Of a stretch of 64,000 nucleotides of DNA, positions 22,361 through 34,923 are shown piece by piece (position 1 is the stretch's first letter; each line of letters starts with the position of its first letter). The translations under genes and the position numbers were made by a program. Under the pieces are notes generated by a model. That model saw nothing but the letters and a program-made list of their open reading frames with translations, was not told where the DNA came from and made no database searches. The DNA is from Eutreptiella sp. 'Long Island Sound 2002' (taxonomy: Eukaryota > Euglenozoa > Euglenophyceae > Eutreptiales > Eutreptiaceae). Location: contig OZ038383.1 of NCBI GenBank assembly GCA_964036045.1, positions 35,793,394 to 35,857,393 on the forward strand. Direction: 5' to 3'.

Positions 22361-24200
22361 AATCATAGGACACTCGCAAAAAACCACGAACACCAGAGCC
22401 GCAACGACAGCAAAGTTGAACGCTGCGTGCCGCAAAACACTTAGTAAAGTGCATACAGTAGAAGCTACAGACTTGTGCGCGCCCGAAAACCAAAAAGAAA
22501 AGCAAACAACAAGACAGCATGGAGTAGACGCCACGAGAAAACGCCGGCCGCCGAAACACAAGTATGTTACGCGTTACGCTACGCTACCTAACATAGAGAG
22601 GGAACCGGGGTGCGCAACGCACGAGGGAAAAAACACCACAACAACCGCGCTGTCACAATCAAGAGAGCACGCCCATCGTTGCCCAAACAAGAGAGCACCC
22701 CCACCGCCGCCCGCACGTCCCCCGCACGCATAGGCGGCAAACGCCATGAGACAAGAAAGGTGTGTGAAAGCAACAAGGGGACGAGGGTCCAGAAACACAA
22801 AGCGCAACACAGAAAAACACAAAAGGCACACCACACCACAAGACACACGCAAGAGCAATGAGCCCACGGGTGCCAAGCGGCCAAGACGTATGCCCATGCA
22901 CCCAGTTGTACGAACCGCCGCAACCACAACAAGGTATAGTCCAAGAGGGCCAACGCCGAAAGGGACACAAGCGAACCACCACACACCAACGTGCCCGCCA
23001 CCGCACAAATAATCGCCACGAGAACCAATCCACCGCCCTACAATCCACGTATACTTTCTACGCCGTCCACACGGAAAGAAGTATGGTATGAGGGACACCC
23101 GCACACAAACAAGAGAAGGGAGCCACACGCAACCGGAGAGCACACCGCCGCCACAAAACGCACATACCACAAGCCCAAGGGCACAAGATGAGCAACAGGT
23201 ATGCCCACACGCGCTAGCACAAACAACGCAAGGTATGGCAAGGGAGCAAGAGTCCTAGCCCGCCGCCGCAAGCGCAACAAGGTATGGATGTATGAAAGTA
23301 CACAACGAGGGCCGCCGCCAAAGGAGACACAAACAAACCGCCACGCCAACGCGCCCACCGACCAGGAAACCGCCACGAGAACCACTCTCCCTCTCTATAG
23401 GCCAGCAACGCCGCGGAAAGAAATATGGTATCACATGCACACCAAAGAGAGGAAGGAACGGCATGCCACCAGAGACCACAACAGGCACACAAGGAGCCCG
23501 AGAACACACGAAGAGGAAGAGGCCGCCAACACCGCAGGACGAAGCCTGGTATGAGGGGCGCACATACACCGGAGCGCACGCCGCGCCCGCAAAACACGCA
23601 CACCACAAACCCGAGCACCAGAAGAACAAGAGGTATGCGCGGTGCCCGGTGCCCACACACGCGCAAGTACGGGCAACGCAAGGTATGGCAAGAGGCAAGT
23701 ACAAGGCACAGCAACGTACTCGTTCTCGTAAACAAGCCAAGCCGCCTTACCTGCCTCACCCCTAACCTGCCTACACGCACGCTTTGTAGTTCACCAACGC
23801 CGTGGATGTGGTCAGGACGAATAGGGAAACCGCCACACCGCCACAGAAACACAAAACATCGTAGGCCACAAACACTGCGGAACGGAGCATGGTATGAGGG
23901 ACTCACATGCACTGGGCCGCACTCCGCCGCTGCAAAGAGAGGCACACCACAAACCCAAGCACAAGAGGAACAAGAGGTATGCCCGGTGCGCACAGGCGCG
24001 CAAGTATGAGCAACACAAGGTATGGCTAAAGGTAAGGACACGGCACAGCAACGTACACGTTCTCGTGAACAAGCCAAAAGGCCCCACCTCCCGGTCCACA
24101 CGCACGCTTTGTTGGTCGCCAACGTCCTAGATGTGGCCCACGAAGGAGCGTAGGCAGAAAAAAGGAAGGGCCACACACGGACGGGACAGGGCAAAATGAG
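22361..24200. repeat. Degenerate tandem repeat, unit about 342 bp, T-poor on the plus strand
   Basis: Anchor words recur at regular distance. GGTATGAGGG or GGTATCAC occurs at 23085, 23427, 23548 and 23891, with intervals 342, 121 and 343. AGGTATGG is at about 23231, 23681 and 24018, and a CAACAAGGTAT block is at about 22929 and 23277. The 121-base interval indicates a partial unit. The plus strand is strikingly poor in T, so the minus strand is poor in A and stays open over long frames. Those ORFs (up to 475 codons) read as Cys/Val/Leu/Arg-rich noise and are not considered genes. Confidence 0.6.
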
Positions 24201-24587
24201 CGCAAGGGAGGAGGGCTGGCCTGAGGGATAGAGAAAAGGGTAAGAAGCACCTACTCTCGGGCGCCCCCAAAATGCAAAGACCAGCCCACAGGGTAGAGGC
24301 AGAAGGCGCCCGAAAACAACGGAGAAGGCTGACACGGTAAACCGCGCAAGAAAAGCAGAACAACAGGACGACCAACGCACGCCGGGCAGGGAGCACCGCC
24401 ACCACCACAGCACCACGGCACACACGACACAGCAACACGCGGCAGAGGATGGGAGGGGGGCACAGGGGCAGCGGAAGGAGGGAGGCAACACCGCAAACCA
24501 CGAAACAACGGCACACAGCGCATCACCACGCACCAACGCAAGCACACAGACACCAGACCCACCACGCAGACCCACACCCAGTCGTCC

Positions 24588-27500
24588 GCCCCAAGGACGG
24601 GCGGCGGAAATTGCCGGGTCCCCACAGCCGCATGCCCGCATCCACAGAAAGTGGGCAGCAGACCCCGGCTACCAACCCCAAGGACGGGTGGCGGGGGGAG
24701 GAAGAGCGCCTGACCCCGGACGCCCCTCACAACGGCGTGAGGCACTCCCCCCAGGGACGCCCCCGCACCACCCCCAGGGGCTGCAACGCTGGCTCGCAAG
24801 AGCGCACGCTGTGGGGCCGGTGATAGGTCCCCACGCCAACAGCACCCGCGCCCCGGAAACACGGGCAACGGGGCGTAGCTGCCCGCCCCAAGGACAAGGG
24901 GCCGGGAGAGGGAGAGCACCGGACACCAGACCCCCCTCACAACGGTGACAGGTCCGACTCCCGGGGCGACCTCCCGCCACCCCCGCGGCGCGCAACACCC
25001 CACAGAACATGCACACCAAATGGACAGTGCCGACTCCCCACACCCGCGCACCCGCACCCTCAGCAAGTGGGCAGCGGACTCCTGCTACCCGCCCCAAGGA
25101 CGGGCAGTCGGGGATGCATGAGCGCCTAACGCCAGACGCTCCTCATAACGGCGCCAGGCACACCCCCTGGGGACGACTGCCTGCCACCCCCACAGCGCGC
25201 AACGCCGGCTCGCAAGAGCGCACGCTGTGGGGCCGGTGCTGGACCTTCACACCCACAGCACCCGCGCCCAGTAAGCATGGGCAACGGAGCCTGGCCGCGC
25301 GCCCCAAGGACGGGCAGCCCGGAGAGGGAGAGCGCCCGACAACACACGCCCCTCACAACGTTGAGAGGCCCCCCCCCTGGGGCAACCTCCCGCCAGCCCC
25401 GCGGCGCGCAACACCCCCCACAGGGCACGCACGGCGAAGGGACACTCCCAGGGCCCCACACGCGCACACCCACGCCCACAGCAAGTGGGCAGCAGACCCC
25501 GGCTACTCGCCCCAAGGCCGGGCAGCGGGAGAAGGGTGAGCGCCTGACCCCAGACGCCCCTTACATTGGCGCGAGGCGACCCCCCCGGGGACGCCCTCCC
25601 GCCACCCCCACAGCGCGCAACGCCGGCTCGCAAGAGCGCACACTGTGGGGCCGGTGATGCGTCCCCACGCCCACACCGACCGCGCCCACACCGACCGCGC
25701 CCACACCGCGCACACCAACCGGGCCTAGCTGCCCGCCCCAAGGACGGGCGGCCGGGAAAGGGAGAGCCCCCAACACCAGACGCGCCTCACAGCGGTGAGA
25801 CGTGCCCCCCCCGGGAACACCCTCCCGCCACCCCCGCAGTGCGCGACGCCCTGCGGGAGACACGCCCTGAAGGGACAGTGCCGGGTCCCCACACCCGCAG
25901 GCCCGCCCCACGGAAAGTGGGCAGCAGACCCCGGCTGCCTGCCCCAAGGACCGGCAGCCAGGGGAGGACGAACGCCTAACCCTAGACGCCCCTCACAACG
26001 GCGCGGGGCACCCCCCCCGGGGACGCCCTCCCGCCACCCCCACAGCGCGCACGCCGGCCCGCAAAAGCGCACGCTGCGGGGCCGGTGCTGGGTCTCGACA
26101 CCAACACAACCCGCGCCCAGCAAGCATGGGGAGCGGAGCCCGGCTGCCCGCCCCAAGGACGGGCAGCTCGCAGAGGGAGAGCGCCTGACACCAGATGCCC
26201 CTCAGAACGGTGAGAGGTCCCCCCCCGGGGCAACCTCCCACCACCCCCGCGGCACGCAACAGCCTGCAGGGCACGCACACCACAGGGACAGTGCCGGGTC
26301 ACCGCAACCGCACGCCCGCAGGAACGGAAAGTGGGCATCGGGCCCCGACTGCCTGCCCCGGGGACAGGCAGCCGGAGGAGGATGAGCGCCTAATCAGAGA
26401 CCCCCCTTTGCAACGGCGCGAAGCATCCCCCCCCCGGCGGCATCCCCCTGCCACTCCCACAGCGCGCAACGCCGGCTCGCAAGAGCGCGCGCTTCGGGGC
26501 CGGTGCTGGGTCCCCATGCCCACACCACCCGCGCCCAACAAGGGAGGGCAGCGGGGCCCACCCACCGGCCCCAGGGCCGGGCAGCTGGGAGACAGGAGAA
26601 CGCCTGAGACCAGACGCCCCTCACGACGGTGAGAGGTCCCCCCCCCCCCGGGGAAACACCCCGCCACCCCCGCGGCATGCGGCACCCCACAGGACGCGCA
26701 CGCCAAGGGGCCACTGCCGGGTCCCCACACCCCCACACTGACGCCCACAGCAATTGGGCAGCGGACCCCGCCTGCCTGCCCCAAGGACGGGCAGCAGGGG
26801 GGGGCAGAGCGCTAGATCCCAGACGCCCCTCACAACGGCGCGGGGCACCCCCCCTGGGGATGCCCTCCTGCCAGCCCCACAGCGCGGAACACCGGCTCAC
26901 AAGAGCGCGCGCCGTGGAACCTGTGCTGGGCCCCCCCACCCGCAGCACCCACGCCAATGGGACATGGGCAACGGGGCCCGGCCACCAGCCCCGAGAACGG
27001 GCAGCCGGGAGAGGGAAAGCGCCTGACACCAGACGCCCCTCGCAGCGCTGAGAGGTTCCCCCCCGGGGCAGCATTCTGCCACCGCCGCGGCGCGCGATAT
27101 TCCGCAGGGCACGCACGCCAAAGGGCCAGCGCCGGGCCCCCAGTCCCGCACACCCGCGCCCAACGAGAGAGGGCAGCGGGGCCCGGCCAACCGCACCAAG
27201 GGCGGGCAGCCGGGAGAGGGAGAGCGCCTGACACCAGACGCCCCTCACGACGGTGAGAGGTCCCCCCCCAAGGAAAACCTCCCTCATCCCCCGCGGCATG
27301 CAGCACCCCACAGGGCGCGCACGCCAAAGGGCCAGCGCCGGGTCCCCATACCCGCACACCTGCGCCCACAGCAAGTGGGCAGCAGACCCCAGCTGCCTGC
27401 CCGAAGCACGGGAAGCAGGGGGAGGGAGAGCAATTGACGTCACACGCCCCTCACGACGGTGCGGGGCACCCATCTGGGCGACGCCCTCCTGCCACCTCCA

Positions 27501-30060
27501 CGGCGCGCAACGCCAGCTCGCAAGAGGGAACGCTGTGGGGCTGGTGATGGGTCCCCGCACCCACACCGGCCGCGCGCGGAATATACGGGCAGCGGGGCCC
27601 CGCTGCCCGCCCCAAGGAGGAGTGGCCGGGGGGGGGAGAGCGCCTGACACCAGACGCCCCTCACAGCGCCGAGAGGTCTGCCCCTTGCGGGGACCTCCCG
27701 CCACCCCCGCGGCGCGCGATACCCTGCAGGGCACGCGCGCCAAAGAAATGGTGCCGGGTCCCCACACCCGCACACCCGCGCCCACAGCAGGTGGACAGCG
27801 GGCCCCGATTGCCTGCCCCAAGGGCGGGCAGCCGGGAGAGGATGAGCGCCGAACCACAGACGCCCCTTACAACGGCGCGAGGCATCCCCCCCCCGGGACG
27901 TCCTCGTGCCACCCCCACAGCGCGCAACGCCGGCTCAGAAAGGCGCACGCTGTGGGGCCGCCGATGGGTTCCCGTGCCCCCACAACCCACGGGCACCAGG
28001 GCCCGGCCGCCCGCCCCAAAGACGGGCAGCTGGAAGCAGGACACCTGACACCAGACGCCCCTCGCAAAAGTGAGAGGTACCCCCCAGGGCAACCTCCACC
28101 ACGCCCGTGGCGCGCCACACCCCGCCAGGCACGCACACCAAATGGCTAGTGCCGGGTCCCCACACCCGCACGCCCGAGCCCACAAAAAATGGGCAGCGGA
28201 ACCCGACCGCTGCCTTCCCCAGCAAAGAGCAGCCGGGAGAGGATGAGCGAATACCCCTAGACGCCCCTCGCAACGGCAAGAGGCATCCCCCCCGGGGACA
28301 CCCCCCTGCCACCCCCACAGCGCGTGACGCCGGCTCGTAGTGAATACAGTAGGAGCACACGCTACGCTATTGAGTCCGTGTCCCCAAACCGTGTCCCCAC
28401 ACCCGCGCCCACACCCGCGCCCAAAAATGGGCAACGGGGCCCGGCCGCCCGCACCAAGGGTGAGCAGCCGGCAGAGGGAGAGCGCCTGACACCAGACGCC
28501 CCTCACGACGGTGAGGAGTCCCCCCCCCCAGGGAAACCTCCCGCCACGCCCGCGGCATGCAGCACCCCACAGGGTGTGCACGCCAAAGGACCAGCGCCGG
28601 GTCCCCACACCCGCACACCCGCGCCCACAGCAAGTGGGCAGCGGACCCCGGCTGCCTGCCCCAAGTACGGGAAGGAGGGGGAGGGAGAGTGATTGACGCC
28701 AGACGCCCCTCACGATGGTGCGGGGCCTCCATCCTGGCGACGCCCTCCTGCCACCTCCACAGCGCGCAACGCCAGCTCGCAAGAGCGCACGCTGTGGGGC
28801 CGGTGATGGATCCCCGCACCCACACCGGCCGCGCGCGGAATACACGATCAGCGGGGCCCCGCTGCCCGCCCCAAGGACAGGCGACCGGGACAGGGAGAGC
28901 GCCTGACACCAGACGCCCCTCACAGCGGTGAGAGGTCTGCTCCCCGCGAGGACCTCCTGCCACTGCCGCGGCGCGCGATACTCCGCAGGGCACGCGCGCC
29001 AAAGGAATGGTGCCGGGTCCCCACACCCGCACCGCCGCGCCCACAGCAGGTGGACAGCAGGCCCCAACTGCCTGCCCCAAGGGCGGGCAGCCGGGAGAGG
29101 ATGAGCGCCGAACCACAGATGCCCCTTACAACGGCGCGAGGCACTGCCCCCTGGGGACGTCCTTGTGCCACCCCCAGAGCGCCCAATGCCGGCTCACAAG
29201 AGCGCACGCTGTGGGGCCGCCGGTGGGTTCTCGCGCCTGCACCACCCACGGGCAGCAGGGCCCGGCCGCCCGCCCCAAAGACAGGCAGCCGGAAGCAGGA
29301 GATTGCCTGACACCAGACGCCACTCGCAACAGTGAGAGGTACCCCCCAGGGCAACCTCCACCATGCGCGTGGCGCGCCACACCCCACTGGGCACGCACAC
29401 CAAATGGCCACTGCCGGGTCCCCCCACCCGCACGCCCGCGCCCACAACAAATGGGCAGCGGAACCTGACCGCTGCCTTCCCCAGGAGAGGGCAGCCGGGA
29501 GAGGATGAGCGCCTAACCCTAGACGCCCCTCGCAACGGCACGAGGCATTCCCCCCCGGGGACACCCTTCTGCCACCCCCACAGCGCGTGACGCCGGCTCG
29601 AAGGAGCACACGCTACGCTATGGAGTCCGTGTCCCCACACCGTGTCCCCACACCCGCGCCCACACCCGCACCCAAAAATGGGCAATGGGGCCCGGCCGCC
29701 CGCCCCAAGGACGGGCGGCCAGGAGAGGGAGAGCGCCTGACACAAGACGCCCCTAATAACAGCGCGTGGCACCCCCCCGGGGGACGTGCTCCCGCCACCC
29801 CCGCAGCGCGCAACACCGGCTGGCAACAGCGCACACGGCCGTGGGGCCGGCGCCGTGACTGGGTCCCCACGCCCGCACCACCCGGCTACCCGCCCCGAGG
29901 ACAGGCAGCTGGGGGAGGGAGGGCACGGCCCTGTGGCAATCCCACGCGGCCCCCGCGGCACACAACGCCCACTGGAGCGCGCGCACCAAAGGCCCGGGCG
30001 CCATTGTCTGCACAACTGAACCCCGACCGCCTGTCCCAGTGACATGCAGCTGGGAGAGAG
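24588..30060 (+). repeat. GC-rich satellite, about 26 monomers of about 210 bp, with a 1.26-kb higher-order repeat
   Basis: A core word near GACGCCCCTCACAACGG recurs about every 209 bases from 24717 to 29743. Two monomer types alternate. Type A carries GCGCAACGCCGGCTCGCAAG and type B carries CACAGGGCACGCACGCC. From about 27.4 kb a hexamer of monomers is repeated. GACGTCACACGCCCCTCACG at 27436 corresponds to 28695, and the unusual ACGCTACGCTATTGAGTCCG at about 28359 corresponds to about 29611; both offsets are about 1.25-1.26 kb. The array is T-poor on this strand. All long ORFs inside it (for example the 487- and 468-codon minus-strand frames) follow the repeat and are not genes. Confidence 0.93.
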
Positions 30061-30124
30061 TGGGCAGCCCGACACGCCCCAGGCGGAGGCAAGCGGGGCC
30101 AAGCTGGGCGCACCCGTGCCCGCC

Positions 30125-31600
30125 ACGGGTGAGAAACGTGTTAAATTCCCCCTCTACATCTTGTTCCTCTGTTTGAATAGTCTCAATATCCTCTAGATGA
30201 ACTTGCTTTGGTGTTTGTTCCTGCTCCATTGCAGGTACACAAAGATTTCGATGAAAAATAAACTCAGACCAAGACTCAAAGACGAGCAGAAATGGGATCA
30301 ATAAAACCAATAAAGAACTTGATGGGGCTGCACAATGAACAGACAAACAATGGATGATGTTTGGCCTCGCACTGACAGCACTTGCGTGTATGCATGCATG
30401 TATGCTTCGGAACCGCTCAGGATTTTAAGAGCGACTTCAGTCTGCACTCTGGAAATGGCTGTAACAGTGAATAGTGACTTCAGATCAGGGCAAAAATGGA
30501 ATATCACAGAAATCAGGTCTCCTGCAAAGATAGTAAAACAGACGCAAGAAAACTGGATTCTCCATAATAAAAAATGATAGAAAATCACTTTAAATGTCTT
30601 CCAGAAACTTTCTGTAGCTCAGGAAAAAATAAATTCATGTCTGCAGAACTCAGTACGAACTGCCCTGATGACCTCAGAACTCGGTAGGAATCGCCCATAG
30701 TGGAAGCGACGCGCTCACGGGCCAAAATAGGTCGAAAATTTTGAAGTAGTCATATGACCACTCCATAGATGCGGAATCTTATGCTGAATCTAGAAATAAC
30801 ATTCATTTTCTGTGAAACGACCTTATGTTGGAGAAAAATGCAGATTAATGAACGGCTCAATCTCAAGTAGACTAGCCAAAAAAATAGATAAAGCAAAGGC
30901 CAACACCCATGTTGAACTATGTTACAAATAGTGTTCAAAGGGGAAACAATGGAATATCAAACAACAGCTCATGGGATATAATACAATAGATAAACCCTAA
31001 TTTTGAATTAAAGTTAAGCCATTAAGTGCCTTTCAACCATATTGGAAGAGATCAGGTCGCATGGATAACATTTCCCCCAATGTCTGAATCAAACTCCAAT
31101 AAGGATTAATACCATTGCTCCATATGAAACCAAGGTTTTGAGAAATTGATGCTCATTCATGGACTTTTAACATCCCTCCCAGCCTGAATGCACGCTGTGT
31201 GTGAAGGCGTCATCCAAGAATGACTCCCATGTTCCAAATGACCAACAGATATCACCTCAATCTGACGTCAGTGGGGTCCAATCTTACTAAACATTGGGAG
31301 TTGAATCAACCATAAATGAGCAAATGCAGACCAAGATGAGTCCTTCAAACGGTCTCTGGATACTCCAGTGTAGTCCTCGTACGCTCTCGTAGTCGTGAAC
31401 AACGTTCCTGGTTGGAGTAGCAGAAATCCACCTCTGATCCAGACGCTTGACCCAATCAATGTCACCAAATCAAATCCATTCGGGCAGATGAACACAGTAA
31501 TTGAGCCTTGTAAACAGCGAAGTAGGCACCCTAGATATCAGGCCAGTACCTCAGCTGTCAGGTAGTCGTAAGTGTCGCTGGGGGCCTGCACTCGCAGCCA
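30125..31600. other. AT-rich single-copy stretch between satellite and LINE-1
   Basis: The composition changes abruptly at about 30125. Only short ORFs occur and none has a motif. This is probably the older genomic sequence into which LINE-1 inserted. Confidence 0.5.
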
Positions 31601-31601
31601 T

Positions 31602-33440
31602 GAGGTTTGAGGTTTGAGGTTTGATTTTGCGGGTACTAGACGCCTTTCGGCCCCGGGGGGCCACCTGGTCGGGCCAGGTGATATCCTCCCCACCGGGTCC
31701 TAGTGGCGGAGTCCCCCAGGTTCACAGGGCTCGGAGCCCCGTCCCTCCCCGGTTTCCCCGTTTCGCCACTCCCCGGTCAGTGCATCAATTCGCAGCCGTG
31801 GCTGCGGGCGCTTACCTACCGTGTCGCCCCCCTAATGCGTGGTCGCCCGGGGCGCCGGCGCCGCCGGGCCCGTGCTACTGGCTTGTCGTCAGTGGGACCC
31901 CCTTGGGCTGGCGCGGAGGCTGCCTAGCCTAGGGGTTGGGGAGTTGCGCAGTGCGCCACTACTGCCTTTGCGGGTGCAGTGCCCCGTCCGTGTGTGCGCG
32001 GGGCTCGCGGCCGGGTCGGGGGGCTCGGGCCGGTACCTGGTGTCGTGTCTCTCCCGTTTCCCCCTTCCCGCCCCGCATGTCCCGCGCTGCGTGTGGCGGG
32101 CCGTCCCGTCCGGGTGTCCCTTACCCTCGCTCGCTGGTACGCCATTCCACGCCGTCTGTGCGTTCCGCAAGCTCGGTCCGGTTGCCCTTCTGGTAGTCCC
32201 CGCGTGCCCTTTGCGTGTGTGTGCGCTCGCGCTCCCGCGGCGTCCGCTCCCCCCCCCCCTGGGTGGTGTGGCGTGCGCACCTCGCGCGGTCCCGGCACTG
32301 GGCGCTGGTAGGGCCGTTCCACGTGGTCGGTGTCCCTCCGCGTGTCCTGCCCCGGTCCCTTGCTCCGTCCCGCTTGCTTGGGGGGGGGCGGTCTGGTCCC
32401 GGTTCCCCCCTACCTGGCTTGGGGCTGTGCGCCCCCCCAGGGGCGGGTCCGTGGCGTTCGTGTGCCGGGGGGCGGGTTCGGGGGGGGGGGGCGGCCCGTG
32501 CGCCGTGCCCCCCGTTTGTGCGGCCAGGGGGGCCAGTAGGTCGGGGGGTCACTCTGCCTCATTCGGTCCCTCTGCCTTCCCTGGGCAGGCAACAAAGCGG
32601 GTGTCACTGGCGTTGTTCTGGTAATGGGGGGCGTGGTCCCCATACCACCCCGGTTCGTGTTTGCCCGCCTTCTCTGGGCGCGATCTGTGCGGCGTCCTGG
32701 CGCGTTGGCGCGGGCTCGCTTGATCCCCGCAGTTCCTGTGGGAGCCGGCGGCTGGGGCGGGAGGGCGGGCCGTGCTCCGGGTCCTCTCTCGGGCATGGGG
32801 GGGGGGACCATCCCCTCTGCCTCGGGGGGTGGGGGCCGGCGCCCCCGCGGCTTGCGGGCCGGTGGGTGGGGCGGGGGGGGGGGGGGTCGCGCCGCGGCCT
32901 CCCTGCCCCCCCTCTGGGGGGCGGCCCGCGGTTCCCTACCCTGGCCCCCCTCTTGTCGTCGGCGCACTCCCCCCCGGCGTGCGCGTTCGGTCGGGGTCGC
33001 GGGGCCGCCCCAGAGGGGGGGGGGGAGAGGCGGCCTGTGGACCGCTCCCCCGGGCGCCCCTTCAGACCTGAACCCCCCCTCTGCCCTCCCCGAATGGGCA
33101 ATGGTCATCGGGGGGGTCATGGGGGGTGTGCGCCGCCGTGCGCCACCCCCACGCTTGGTCTGCGCGCTGCTCCGGCGCGCTCGTGTGGGCTCGCCCGTCG
33201 ACCGCGACCCCCGCGGGAGCAGGTGGCTGGGGGCGCTGGGGCACGCGGTTTGCAGGTCCAGCCGCATCCCCCTACCCCGCGTAGCGGCCCCTTCTGGGGG
33301 AGGGGGGGCCTCCCTCTCGCCTCTGGGGGGGCGGAGGGTTGGGTTGGGTTGGACTCTCCCGACTTGAAAAACGCGACGGACCCGTCAACTGAAAAATTTG
33401 GGTCCCCCGGGAGCGGCGCAATCATCGGAGTAGTCTGAGC
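31602..33440 (-). other. LINE-1 3' UTR with (CCTCAAA) tail
   Basis: About 1.8 kb of very GC-rich sequence without credible coding sense follows the last LINE-1 frame. On the plus strand it has long G runs (about 32468-32492 and 32866-32892), so the element RNA is C-rich there. The 3' end on the minus strand reads ..GCAAAATCAAACCTCAAACC, about three heptamers CCTCAAA. The last part, 31602 to about 32420, is the reverse complement of about 60985-61853 with clear conservation (for example GGTACTAGACGCCTTTCGGC), which proves that it is a dispersed element end. Confidence 0.75.
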
Positions 33441-33609
33441 ACACTCCGCCACCAGAAAGAGGACGACCGCACGACACATCAGCCTGCTGCACTTGGCGCA
33501 TACCGCCTGCATCGCTCCTTGGCCAGCCTCTGCTGGCCCAGGGGAGGCCCCACCGCACCCTGAGGGCGGCGCCCACACGGCTGGGCCGCCGCTCTCGACG
33601 CTCGCGGGA

Positions 33610-34923
33610 TCACTCCGACGCCGCCGGGCCCGAACCCCCGGGAGGGGCATCGGGGTCTCCCCTGGCGCGGACCACTGCCGAGCTGCCTGGCACCACTGCT
33701 GACAGGGCCATTAGCGCCTCCGCCAGCCCCTGCGGCACTGTTCCTTCCGGCGCAGACATCCAGAATCGGTCTCCAACACGAACATGCACATGTTCTGGCT
33801 GGGCGTCCAGCCGCGCCAGGCTCCAGCGGTGTACAGCGGCTCCTTCCCAGGCAGGCGCCTGTCCGCCACCAATCACGACAAGCACTGAACAGTGCTGCCC
33901 GTCTGAACCCAGAGGGAACTCTGGTTCCGCCAGGGCTGCCACGCCCAGGCCTGGGGACTCCGCCAGCGCTGTGACAGCGCGGTCGTACAGGTGCAGCAAC
34001 GCGGACAGGCACGCGGCGTGTTGCCACGTCAGCCCATGCGTCCACCCGCTCACTGGACCATTGGATGTAGTCCAGAACAGATCCCAGGCTGCTGACCGGG
34101 CATATGCGACCAGTGCCTCCAGGTAGACGCTGGCCAGGCTGTCTCGACGAGCTGCTGTAAGCCAGCGTGACGCTCCCGCGCATTTGCCCATGAGCATCCC
34201 CGACCACGTGACGTATACTGTGTGGGGGCGCGCTGGTGGCCATGTCGCTGTCACCTCATGGTCGGCCCGCAGGACCAGGTGCAGGCTGTCACCACTGGGA
34301 CGCCCTAGGCCTACCCACGTGGTGGTCACCCACTCTGGCACTGTTGCAACGGGCGCTGCCGCGAGTACCAGCGCACGAAAGCCAGCTTGTACGGCCAGAG
34401 CCACTTTGCCACATGCTGCCAGTAGGTGCTGGCCCCATCCGGCACACGACTGTTCGCAGAACAGGCAGTTGAAGACGTTGTCTGGGGCTGTCGCCATCGT
34501 CCAGGCTGCCCGAAGCCACGTGGCCATGTTGAGGACGTCCTTGGATAAACGGGCCTCCTGAACCACTCGCTCCCACGACGTCCCAGCCGCCGGGTCGCGG
34601 TGCAAGAGGGCATCCAGGTGCGGCATCGCTGGTGCCAACTGCTCGTACCGGCGCTCCATGGCCACAGAGTGACGCAGATACGGCACGCCCCCCGTCGTGA
34701 GTACCGCCACGCCCCCGACGTCCGCTGCAAATGGCATGGGGCCCTCTTCCAAGTCCGACATCCGCGACGTCGCCAGACTGTGCGCCCTGTGCTGAAGGCC
34801 GGCTAGCCCCGGCGCGGGGCTAGGAGCACCGCTCGCGAAAGTCCTGCTGAGCTGGCACGTACACTTCGTCTGCTTGCCAGAGGCGCAGTCCGGCCGCGTA
34901 CTGGACCCGCAGGTTATCGACAT
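33610..34923 (-). CDS. LINE-1 C-terminal region with Cys/His zinc motif
   Basis: This frame carries the polypeptide that should follow RNase H. Useful sense starts at about MSDLEEGPMPFAADVGG (near 34760). At residues 151-170 it shows CLFCEQSC..GQHLLAACG, a C-x2-C..H-x4-C arrangement like the zinc-binding segment found after RT in many LINEs. Trp-rich segments follow (WVTTTWVGLG, YVTWSGMLMG, WDLFWTTSNG). The frame differs from that of the RT ORF, so a small indel lies between them. The C-terminal 100 residues are Pro/Gly-rich and end at TGA near 33610. Confidence 0.6.
   Translation of the reverse strand: MSITCGSSTRPDCASGKQTKCTCQLSRTFASGAPSPAPGLAGLQHRAHSLATSRMSDLEEGPMPFAADVGGVAVLTTGGVPYLRHSVAMERRYEQLAPAMPHLDALLHRDPAAGTSWERVVQEARLSKDVLNMATWLRAAWTMATAPDNVFNCLFCEQSCAGWGQHLLAACGKVALAVQAGFRALVLAAAPVATVPEWVTTTWVGLGRPSGDSLHLVLRADHEVTATWPPARPHTVYVTWSGMLMGKCAGASRWLTAARRDSLASVYLEALVAYARSAAWDLFWTTSNGPVSGWTHGLTWQHAACLSALLHLYDRAVTALAESPGLGVAALAEPEFPLGSDGQHCSVLVVIGGGQAPAWEGAAVHRWSLARLDAQPEHVHVRVGDRFWMSAPEGTVPQGLAEALMALSAVVPGSSAVVRARGDPDAPPGGSGPAASE

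Noticed and set aside
22574-24641. Cys/Val/Leu-rich minus-strand ORFs, up to 475 codons, that look like membrane proteins
   Set aside because: The hydrophobic look results from T depletion on the plus strand and repeats with the 342-bp unit.
24251-29067. Large minus-strand ORFs (up to 487 codons) in the satellite
   Set aside because: They repeat with the 210-bp monomer and exist because the strand lacks the A needed for stop codons; no ordered protein sequence is visible.
31620-31900. Ribosomal or small structured RNA gene in the conserved 3' UTR of LINE-1
   Set aside because: The stretch is shared with the truncated LINE copy, but no rRNA, tRNA or promoter-box pattern could be recognised; it is better explained as an element end.
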